64,000 bases of DNA from Kappaphycus alvarezii (lineage: Eukaryota; Rhodophyta; Florideophyceae; Gigartinales; Solieriaceae): NCBI GenBank assembly GCA_002205965.3, contig NADL03000206.1:26396-90395 (forward strand). The letters are read 5' to 3'. Both the position numbers and the translations under genes were made by a program. The notes under the pieces are model-generated. The model had not been told where the DNA came from. It saw nothing but the letters and a program-made list of their open reading frames with translations, and ran no database searches. Of this stretch, positions 55,602 to 64,000 are shown piece by piece (within the stretch, counting starts at the first letter, position 1; each line of letters starts with the position of its first letter).

Positions 55602-57129
55602 TGATAGGGGTAAATCGGCGGGGAGGAGATCCTCAGAACCAATTACCCTGAGAAGGAGGTGTTGCGAGCGACAAAAGTGCTGCCGTGGTATTGTTGAACG
55701 AACAAAAGGGAGTGTATAGAAGAGAGTTGAGAAAGCTACAAGCAAGTATAAAAGGGGCAGGGTCTACCACTGACGCTCTGCGACCAGCGTAAGAAAACGT
55801 TTTCTTGGGTCTGAAGTTGACTCTCAACTTCCTACTACTCGGGACTTGGCTTGAAGTTGTCTGCCAACTTGCTTGACCTCTCCATGAGGAAGCAGTTTAC
55901 TCAGCTTATATAGACTTTTGGCTACCCTAAAGTCCGAACAAAACTACAGAAGATACTAAGAAATGCATAAAAATACTTTGTGTGGACAATATACTCTAAG
56001 CAAAAGATACTTAAGAAACTAACAATTAATTTGGTCCTCTTATTTCCCATTCTCTAAATCAGATCCAAACAACTCCTCTAAAATATCCATGCTGTCCAAG
56101 CAGTCCCCACAAATATCTGCGAATGGCTCACAACTCTCTATTTCCCCCTGGGAGATATCTAGACTACTAAAGATATCTCCATCCGGTTCCATCGTGGGCA
56201 CAACTTGATCCATACTCTCTATTCCAGGCCCCACCGGTCCAACACTTTCCATGCCCCCTGTTGCCTCATCTTCCTCATCCTCCTCATCCTCCTCCTCCCC
56301 ATCCTCTTCTTCCTCATCCTCATCCTCCTCATCCTCCTCATCCTCCTCATCCTCCTCATCCTCCTCATCCTCATCTTCCTGATCCTCGTACACTAGCTCA
56401 GGGGCTAACCATTCTCGAAGGACTCCCCGCTCTCCTCCTCGACCTTCTCAGCCTCTCCCGGACTTACCTCCCTCGCTTCTTCTTCTATGAAGAGGCGGCG
56501 CACGAACTCGATGATTTGCTTCTTTGTTTGCCGCCGGATGTAGTCGTCGGCATCGGTTGGCCCGTAGGCGGCGAGACGAAGGCCATTGATGGAACGGGAA
56601 GGGCGGTTTTGGAAATAGGGACAGAGGGGCGAAGGTTGCTCATTGTGATAGAAGTTGGGGAACAGGAGGCAATGTGGGGTGCTTTGGGTGTGTGGGGGGA
56701 GAGGGTGATGAGTAAAATGATCGGGGGCATTTGGAACTTAGAATAAAGGGGTTTAAATAGGCTCCCGGGGCAGGTTCTATAGATTAGGAATAGGTAAAAT
56801 AAATCTGCAAGGGATTTTGCAATAGTGCATTTGCGCCCTTCTTCTCAAAAAAAGGCGAATTTGGAGGAGGAGGTAAGCTAAAAGGGAAAAGGGACTTGAT
56901 TCGGGGTCGATTCAGAGGGTTAAATACAGTATAAAAATATCTAGATAAAATGGAAGTAAATTTGGAAATGACGGTTGGAGAAGTTAGGGGCGGGATCGTT
57001 GTAGGTTGCTGGATTACACGAGGGGAGGACCATTTCCTGTCTTACGTGAAGGGAGGACCATTTCCTGTATTACGTGAAGGAGGACCATTTCCTGTATTAA
57101 ATGAGGGGAGGACCATTTTTTGTATTACA
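55602..57129 (-). repeat. 5' LTR of Ty3/gypsy copy 3
   Basis: It is 1528 bp, adjacent to the candidate primer-binding site at 55582-55600. It carries a frameshifted acidic ORF, the inverted repeat at 56151-56180, and four U3 repeat units at 57020-57129. Confidence 0.93.
56040..56643 (-). pseudogene. LTR-encoded acidic protein, 5' LTR of copy 3 (frameshifted)
   Basis: ATG 56643 starts MSNLRPSVPIS. One missing base near 56609 and another near 56414 shift the frame. The Asp/Glu tract and tail are open at 56393-56040 and match the intact copies. Confidence 0.75.
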
Positions 57130-57484
57130 GCTTCATCAACATCTCGCCGCTGTCAGCGCCTGCCCCTTGCGACATGTCGTCGGGTGCGGACGCGGCCACT
57201 TCCACCCTTCTAAGCCATTTCCCCTGCAGATCGACATGCCGCAACAGCTGCGCTCTCGCTGCACCGATCTCGTCGGTATCCTTGTCAACAATATCGCCAC
57301 CTCTCGCCAGGGAGCACGTTGGACAAACCGGGAATGGCGCGCATAGATAGCGTTGTTTTTCGATCGGCGCTGTAAAGCAGCGCTCCATGGATTTTGTCAA
57401 GGGCGCCCGTCCGCGGTGGCAGCTTGTCACGATCGCATCCTTCTGCAAGGTTCTCCATGGCAGGCGAAGGAGCCTGTTTTTCAA
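57130..57484 (-). pseudogene. Unknown coding fragment ending at the LTR edge
   Basis: A minus-strand frame is open from 57484 to the LTR, and its stop (TAA) is formed by the first bases of the LTR, so the sequence was probably longer before the junction. It reads CAPFPVCPTCSLARGGDIVDKDTDEIGAARAQ in two parts, with higher GC than the deserts. The opposite strand is also open for about 70 codons. I recognise no family. It could be part of a host gene or of the neighbouring non-LTR element. Confidence 0.3.
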
Positions 57485-57544
57485 GCCGTGTGAGCCCTGT
57501 TTTGCAGTATATTTTCGGTGGGATTTTTCTAACTCTCCTCCATT

Positions 57545-58023
57545 GTTTCACTTGTCCCTTGTCTTGTTTCGGTGCGGGGTGACTGCTCTCGTCACCACGC
57601 ATCGAGCCCAGGGGTGGCCTTCATCGTACAAGGCTATACATCAGGGCAATGGGAAGCAGTGGAGGCACGGATTTCTTCGATGTCATTCTTGTCAACCCAC
57701 TCGCGCCATCCAACAGCAGAGTGCACACCTTTAACCCGCTCACATCCCTCACGCGGCAAAGGCTGCAAAGCATAGAAGATATGATTCTTTTATCGCGACC
57801 TCCGCGCGGAGCACACTCATGCCCATCCTATATCCACCCTCGCGGGCTGGCACCCAGACGCCTACGCAGTGCAAACGACGTGGCGCGGAACGTGGCTGTT
57901 GGGGCAGTGGAAGACATACGGGACAGTTCGAACGGTTATAACCCAGAGGCATACGACAGCAGCAGTGATGTCCAATGCATCATGCCTGCTGACAGGCTTC
58001 GAGCCTGCCATTTAGGCACATGA
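57545..58023 (+). pseudogene. Non-LTR RLE, family A, copy 3 (second half)
   Basis: The frame 57649-58023 reads MGSSGGTDFFDVILVNPLAP, which matches MGSSGGTDFFDVTFVNPLVP of family A at 30240-30150. It is the D-V-T end of the restriction-like endonuclease core. Another frame then gives GWHPDAYAVQTTWRGTWL at 57838, the conserved C-terminal segment. The knuckle half is missing here, whereas it is the only half present at 28085-28430. Confidence 0.72.
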
Positions 58024-58491
58024 CTCACATTACTCATCCTGAACATGTCTAGCATATACTGGGAATAGCCGAACGCGCTTTTCAAAAATTAAAGAACCAA
58101 ATCATTTTTCTTCACTTGCCCTCCTCTCTCCTTCCAGTACCCAAGACTAACAACTGCATGCCTACCGAAACCCTCTCGCACTTCAAGAATCGGTAAACTA
58201 GAAACACAAACCAAGGCGAGCTCTTCGGTGGAGCTCTGCAGTAACAATCAGGATGAAGGTGAGATTGAAGCCTTTGTCTACGGTATTTTAAGGTTAGGTT
58301 TTCTAGAAATAAAGTATCTACAGCACCGATAGATCATATTAAACTCTGACCGCGCAGATTGAAGTCTTTCAATAGCTTTATTGAAATTATGAAGAGATCG
58401 CCACTTCGCACTTCTTACTTAGAGCGAGACTAACAAAATAAGGCATCTGTTTAACACTGGACCATCCGAATCACAGTCCAAACCGTCTCTA
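58024..58491. other. Possible 3' flank of family A, otherwise nothing recognised
   Basis: This AT-richer stretch after the endonuclease fragment may be the element's 3' UTR. TTTTCAAAAATTAAAG near 58079 resembles a word near 40669. No coding signal was seen. Confidence 0.4.
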
Positions 58492-58618
58492 ATCCTTAGT
58501 TCCTTCCCCATTACTGTGTCGGTATATACCCTTTTTGAGTCGATTGTGGTTGTCTGGAAATCCATGGGATAGATCGGATATATCTTCCAAGAGTAAAACA
58601 CCCAAACGTTCCCCCTCT
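58492..58618 (-). repeat. About 110-bp dispersed repeat, copy 3 of 3 (inverted)
   Basis: It is the inverted form of 29722-29835 and shares its end (AGTTCCTTCCCC). It is isolated from family B here, lying between family A and family C fragments. Confidence 0.8.
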
Positions 58619-58990
58619 CTAATCCTTGGCTCAAAATTTTTAATCAGCTTTTATCTGAAGCACAACCAAAAGCTTTAGACCATCTTACTGTTCCGTACAG
58701 CTACGCCGGGACTACAGCGGATAGAGCTGCGCTGCACTATGAGTTTGTCAAGGAAGACTTAGCCCCTTCAAATAGCTGCACCGGCTTTATTCACTGCCGT
58801 AAAACAATAATTCGTTGCAGTTCAGGCTAAAGGTTCAATCTACTGATACGCTGGTAACGACATAAGGCTTCTATGCCCTGTAATACTCGCCTAGTTCCAA
58901 CCTTGGGCTTGAGTTTGCGCTAAATATCATCTAAATCGGGCGCAGCAAGAGGCGGGGGCAAAGGAGTTTTGGGAGGTTGAACTACGGAAG
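58619..58990 (+). other. Short open stretch without known family
   Basis: About 62 codons are open without ATG from 58642 (NQLLSEAQPKALDHLT to IHCRKT). It may be a decayed coding fragment upstream of the family C relic, but no motif supports this. Confidence 0.3.
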
Positions 58991-59560
58991 AGAGTGCCTC
59001 GTCCTAGCTACCACTCCGAGATGTCCACACGTCGCCGGATTCGAGGCTTGGCCTTCCATCACACCGGTGCTGCGGCGTTCCTATATGCCTATCCCACCAC
59101 TGCGACGAAGGTGTCATCAGAGCACTGGAGCATCATGCTGCGCAGGCACCTCGGTCTCCCAGTCTACACAGACTCGGTGCCATTGAAATGCCACCACTGC
59201 CAGCAGGCCATGGATGTCCACAGTGGCCATGCCGCCGACCGCTGCGTCTCAAAACTTGGACGCATTCACCGCCACAACTCCGTTCGCAATGTGTTCGCGT
59301 GCACGTATTCCGCGCCGCCGGCCTTGACCCGAGTTCGAAGTTGAGAATCTCCTCCCCGGACGGACTACAGGCCCGCTGACACTCTCCTCGTGCATCCCCC
59401 GTGACAATGAAGCTGGATTACCAGACCGACCCATCGCATGCGACGTCGCCGTTACGTCACCGTTCAAGCAGACCTCATCACCAAAGCGACGCAAGTCGCC
59501 GGTGGGGCTGCTGCCCTCACGCACCAACGAAGGGACTAGACCTCCAACACTAGCTGTCAA
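58991..59560 (+). pseudogene. Non-LTR RT C-terminus and RLE, family C, copy 2
   Basis: The frame 58994-59344 reads RRRIRGLAFHHTGAAAFLYA, WSIMLRRHLGLPVYTD, then a zinc knuckle KCHHCQQ (59186), SGHAADRC and RIHRHNSVRN (59262). This order (thumb-like segment, LRxRLGLP block, C-C-H-C knuckle) is typical of CRE/R2-type elements. After frameshifts IACDVAVTSPFKQ at 59435 gives the endonuclease core, equivalent to ACDVTVVSPFKAD of family C copy 1. It is inactive. Confidence 0.75.
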
Positions 59561-60520
59561 GGCGCCTGGTGCCCTCCTCCCATCCCTCCCACGACCCGGG
59601 CTTCCGATTTCAGTCCCTGGTTTTTGATTCCTTGGTGACCTGCGCCGGAGACGATGTTATTTATCGAAGAGTTTGTACCCCTTGTTTCTAGGAGATGCCT
59701 CACCCGGACGCTACTATTCGCACGCGCATCTACCAGTGTATCAGTTACGTCTTGTCGTCGTCGGTGGCTATGGCCATCCTGTCGCGAGCCCAACGGCACG
59801 TGACCGATTTGGTACATCCAGTTAGCTCTCAACTGAATTATTCTATCAGTCGGTGCACACTCTACATAAGTCATGAGTAACTCTCTATCTCTATCAGCAG
59901 ATTTGATTCAATGTTCTGGTAGGGAATATAAGAAGGCCAAGGGCAGGAGCTCGCCCGTTCTTTAGTTCAACATCCAGTGTTTATCCAATTGAAAATCAGT
60001 ATACCAGTAAGTAGCGCGTGCTATTTTTCAGAGCGATATATTTATCTGACTAGATACGGACATTTACGGGTATTTTATCTCACATCGCTGTGAAGGGGAT
60101 GAAAGGGTTTCTCGCAACTCACTTTGGTGGAATGATTGGAAATTATGGGTGAATATGAAAAGGAGGCTTCCACATGGCTATGATCCACAACTGGAAGCAA
60201 GTCACGCTGTCACGTCCGCATCTCGGTTGCATTTGCATCTGCTGTGATGTAAGCCACTCAAGATAAGGCTACGTGGCTGCATACCGTTGCTCAAGGGCTT
60301 GATGTGCGTTCAGAACCGTCGAACAGGGCTATATTACCGACAACTTGGAAACCGTAGCCACAACTTCTGGTCCCTAATGTCGTCGCTTGTTCTCATCCCT
60401 CGAACGAGCTCCGGACGAATCACCGTTTAGGCCGACTTTACACACAACACAACATTCTACACAATGTCGCATGCCGAATCTTCCTCTTCTACACAATCGA
60501 CGCTTCCAGGCTTGTTACGA
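59561..60520. other. Unassigned; possible LTR-like segment near 59880-60010
   Basis: GGAATATAAGAAGGCC at 59924 followed by GAGCTCGCC and a CAACATCCAGTG word looks like the TATA-R-U5 part of a small LTR, but no partner is present. CAGTAAGT at 60007 and TTTTTCAG at 60026 look like splice sites with too short a spacing. Nothing else was recognised. Confidence 0.3.
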
Positions 60521-61370
60521 TGGAAGACAAAGGTGCCGGTATAGAAGGCAAGCTCTCCGAGATCGTCAATTTACTCACGCATGGGTCTAAATCCGCCTCT
60601 CCAGCTGCTTCCGCTGCTTCCGCTGCTGCCGCATCCATGCCCTCTGGTGCCGTAGGGCCTACGTATAATCTTCTGACGAGCCCTTAGCCGCCTCTGAGGC
60701 CTTCGAAGTGGGGTACCTGCAGTTTCAACTGCCGCTACCTACCGCTGAACACTTCGGATAAGCTTGGTCCCCAAAGAGCTTACGCAGCCACCGTAAGCCC
60801 AAAAAGTTCGAGAAGCCGGCTACCGTCGCGCGCCGTTTCCCGCAAATCGGTTCATACTGGAACCGGAGGGACTCTTTGGAAGGATCAAGACTGCCGACCG
60901 AAGAGACGGGTGGGAAGCTGAAGTCATTTGGAATATTGGGAACAGCTGCGAGAACTCCCTCGCCTGTGCCCATCAAGTTACGGAGGCCCTGGCTGCAAAA
61001 GACATCGACGCTGCCACTGAAGCCTTCTCCGTACGGCATCATTTCCTCTTAGCTTCATAAAATCGTGTACTCGAACGTGTCCACTTCTTCACCGACTCCC
61101 TCAAATCTGGTAAATTCGATGCAATTCTGCTTCAGAAGAATTTTCGCGAGAGACGACTTCCCGTATTCGTCCGAGCTCTAACCGCTCGACGAGGCAAAGT
61201 TTGCCGAGCTCCGCTCTCAAGCCTACGCCAAGGAATTCAATAAGCAGCAAGCTGCTTCTTAGGGTAGTCGTCAAACAACCAAGGAGCTCAAAGGAACCCG
61301 CCGCCGCTGACAACAAGCCGAGTCGCAAGTAAAGCGACTGTCGCCGCGGTTTTTCTCTGTGGTATGACTC
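60521..61370 (+). pseudogene. Possible gag-like region of the DIRS-like relic
   Basis: From ATG 60521 the sequence reads KLSEIVNLLTHGSKS followed by an Ala/Ser-rich stretch, broken by a stop at 60685. A further piece near 61190 reads KFAELRSQAYAKEFNKQQA. Position upstream of the RT and low-complexity composition fit a gag, but there is no diagnostic motif. Confidence 0.35.
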
Positions 61371-61559
61371 ACGTCTTATGCCGCAATACTCAGCGCGCAG
61401 CTCCTTTCTGGTCCAAAACCCTTCAATCCTCCAACTTTCTTTTAGGTGCGCTTCGTTTTGGAGTGTACGAAACCCTCCTTACTACTTTCCCTTTCCGCAT
61501 GAAATTCGCTCTCCCTCAAATTCCGGTCGACTCCTCCGAACGGAAAGTCTTCGACACCG

Positions 61560-63110
61560 CAATCAAGGATGCCATCAACCGTCGCACTTAAGAAGAGGTA
61601 CCGGCCATTATCGCTCTCGCCATTTACGAACAAGGCTACCCGATCTCGTACGCTTTCGTGCAGTGTCGGGCAAAAAACCGTGGCTGTTCGTGAACTTATC
61701 GCGATTGTCCGCCTGTTCCGGGACAGCCCCGCCAAGATGGAGACTCTAGAGGCATTTACTCTGTAATTCAAGCAGAACGACCGGATGTTCTCGTTAGACA
61801 TTGCGAAAGGATACCATCACTTTCGGTTGCACCCAAATATCCGAAATTGGTTTCTGTTCAAGGTGGACAATCGATATTTTCGATGCATCGCATTAACGTT
61901 TGTTTGGAAGCTCTCTCTAGCCTACTTTATCAAGTTTATGCGCCTTCTGGTCCAGTACGATCGACAGCACCTAAGACTGCGAATTTAACCGCACATGGAC
62001 GACTATCTAGTGGCAATAAGTCGCAGGTCTCGACTCCGAAAGGCCCGTCTGCAAATTAATCTCCTTCTACAAGCATGTGGACCTCAGCGCGAGGAAGAAA
62101 AGGGTAATTGAGAGGGTTCGCAACGAATAGAGCATTTGGGGCTCGTTCTGGACTCAAGTCGGATGGTTTTAGGGGTCTCGGCTCGTCGTATGGAAAAAAC
62201 CGCCGGGCATCTCGCAGCAATTATGGCACCAGGTCCGACGGAACCGCCGGCTAGTCGACGTTCAACTATTACGCCACTTCGCCAGAGGGCTATCTCATGC
62301 TCCGTCGCAATGCCGCTCTCCCGTTTCTACAATCGTTCCCTGTGCGACTCACTCAAGAGCACGACCAACTCTGGCAAGTGCGTCCGGCTACTACACGCCG
62401 CGATTTGGGATCTCAAGCACACAGGCGGGATCTGACCAACCACAAGCCAGAGGCCATGTCAGCTCCATACCCTACACTAGCGTTGTACTCTGACGCCTCC
62501 ACGTCAGTAGGCCAAGGAGGGACACTGGGTTGGGCCTCCGACCAAGGGTCCAGGGAGTTTGGGAAGCACGGGTCTATGGAATCCCTTCCTACGAGCCAAG
62601 CCAATCACCTTTCTCGAGCTTCGCGCAGTAACGGAACAACATACAGTCGTTAGCCAGGATGCTGACCTCCGGCACGCCCCTTCGAATCTGGAGGAGACAA
62701 CCAAGCCGTGGTGTCTATTCTGAACGCAATGACTACGAAATCTCCGCCGCTGATGCAAGAAATACGATTGTTTCACCGTTTATTGACTCAGTTGGGAATC
62801 CCGATCGAGTCACGTTACCTACCATCAGCGATCAATCGTTTCGCAGACCGACTCTCGAGATTTCACACATTGGACGACTAGAGGATCAACTCGGCCACCA
62901 TTCAGCGCTCCTCAAGAATTCCCTCCTACAGTGGACCGACTCACGGAAAATCAGAACAACTTATGCCCTCGTTTCAACAGCGAGTTCACGTGTCTTGGCT
63001 CCTATGAATAGACGCTTGAAACAATATTGGTGCTTGGAATCTCAAATTTTGAACCCGCCGCTCAAGTTGATACTGCTAGTGGTTACGAAAATCCGTCAGG
63101 AACAAGCCCG
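61560..63110 (+). pseudogene. DIRS-like reverse transcriptase and RNase H relic
   Basis: Frames join to give KPWLFVNLSRLS (61675), MFSLDIAKGYHHFRLHP (61785, RT motif with the first catalytic Asp), PHMDDYLVA (61989, the YxDD site with His for Tyr), IEHLGLVLDSSRM (62128), PLSRFYNRSLCDSL (62313), LALYSDASTSVGQGGTLGW (62477, RNase H), and VDRLTENQN and CPRFNS (62935-62985). The last pair is the VDRFA...N...RFNS signature after RNase H in DIRS/Ngaro elements. A tyrosine recombinase should follow but could not be read before about 63350. Many stops and shifts show it is long dead. Confidence 0.78.
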
Positions 63111-63354
63111 GTGAATACTGGTCACGCCGCATTTGCCCGCACAGAAATGTACACGCAATTGCTCCGTCTCGCTCGACCGTATATTTTCGACGCAAGCAAC
63201 CTCTACCTACCGCCGATATGGGCTCTGGAAGCAATGCATTCGCCTCCGTGGAAAATTGTAATGTGGAAAAACTACCAGAAGAAGCAGCCACCTTCCGTTA
63301 GCTGTAACGCTGAAATAGTCTGTCATCTCTACGGCTGGGTATGGTGGAACTGAT

Positions 63355-64000
63355 GGGAGAAGGGTAATCGTGCAATTGATGCATAAAAGCTTGGGTTTTC
63401 TCTGATTTCAAGAGCAGTTGGTATTCTGTAGTCTGAAGTATATTTGTTACACGTTAGTTACAGAAACGTTCCCTATATTTCCGTTGCTTGACATGATATC
63501 TTCGACCTTTCGGCTTTTCGCGATTTCCTCCATTAAAAAAGCGTCAAAGTGCTTGTCAGGTAAATTTTCCCGACCTTTGTGCCTGTACATGAATGTTCCG
63601 CCCCCTATGGAGTTTTCAAGCCAGTGACGCTTTTGGAATTAAAAAAGAGGAACGCGATACCCCCATTAATTTGTTTCTTGCATACTGTCAGTTAGCATCT
63701 TGACCGCCGAGAACTCCATGTTGCTGCGCAAATGATGCGGTATAGGGGAGGTTAACCTTAATGCTTTTAATAGGCGTATCAAGTATTTAAATTTTCTCAC
63801 TCATTTCTGCTGGAGGTGGTCGATTGAGGTGAAGAAAGAATTTTAGCCGTTGGATCCGAGTCTAGAGGCAAGTGTGCAGCTAGAGTGTTTCTTGCGGGTT
63901 TGCGGAGACTGTATTGCACTTTATTCCAGACACACCCAAATGCTGCAGTTGCTTGTTATTATACTGTACTGTACAGTTCTAGATTGATGCGAGGCAATGG
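63355..64000. other. No recognisable feature
   Basis: The last stretch becomes AT-richer again and holds only short open frames. No end of the DIRS-like relic (split direct or inverted terminal repeat) was identified. Confidence 0.5.

Larger units (their letters stand above)
47963..57129 (-). mobile_element. Ty3/gypsy LTR retrotransposon, copy 3 (complete)
   Basis: A 9.17-kb element on the minus strand lies between LTRs at 47963-49471 and 55602-57129. It is nearly identical to copy 2 but differs by many single-base indels, a 58-bp duplication and one U3 repeat unit. The bases flanking the LTRs (TATAT on the left, GCTTC on the right) show no target-site duplication. Confidence 0.95.

Noticed and set aside
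60001-60035. Mini-intron with GTAAGT donor and TTTTTCAG acceptor
   Set aside because: The spacing of under 30 bases is too short for normal splicing and no coding exons flank it.

Overview
The window is eukaryotic nuclear DNA dominated by transposable elements. It contains three copies of one Ty3/gypsy LTR retrotransposon, relics of two Ty1/copia elements, several 3' ends of non-LTR elements with a restriction-like endonuclease (RLE, CRE/R2-type), a DIRS-like relic, and very few host-like genes. The most host-like gene is a disrupted SHAQKYF-class MYB/SANT protein. That class is common in plants, algae, amoebae and oomycetes, so an algal or protist genome is possible, but the window does not fix the species. 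No rRNA, tRNA, CRISPR or prokaryotic signals were seen. || Layout. 1-12394: AT-rich stretch without recognisable genes. 12395-13620 (-): decayed Ty1/copia RT-RNase H with a possible protease piece near 16.8 kb, so a copia relic may span much of 12.4-17 kb. 20230-28084 (+): Ty3/gypsy copy 1, old and broken. 28085-30469 (-): RLE fragments of two families and a 110-bp repeat. 30470-39542 (+): Ty3/gypsy copy 2, complete with two LTRs. 39543-40524 (+): copia RNase H end and probable LTR. 41049-43770: repeat plus RLE fragments on both strands. 43996-44757 (-): MYB-like gene. 45269-47962: two unknown ORFs, the second cut by an LTR. 47963-57129 (-): Ty3/gypsy copy 3, complete. 57130-59560: gene fragment and further RLE fragments. 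60.5-63.1 kb (+): DIRS-like relic. || The Ty3/gypsy family is the most interesting system here. Its roughly 1.5-kb LTR contains a conserved ORF of about 190-200 codons: a basic N-terminal region, a length-variable Asp/Glu tract, and an acidic/hydrophobic tail resembling a transcription activation domain. Its pol polyprotein continues beyond the integrase GPY/F-like region into a tail of about 350 residues built from two homologous modules of about 130 residues joined by a Gly/Pro/Arg/Ser-rich linker. In chromoviruses a chromodomain sits at this position. I do not recognise the module. Together these suggest a retrotransposon with its own LTR-encoded accessory protein and an unfamiliar integrase-tail domain. 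|| Copies 2 and 3 are nearly identical yet differ by many single-base indels, which break reading frames. This is either recent decay or uncorrected long-read consensus error, and it limits every statement about frames. Neither complete copy has matching target-site duplications, and the flanks are unrelated on the two sides, so the locus looks rearranged by recombination between elements.
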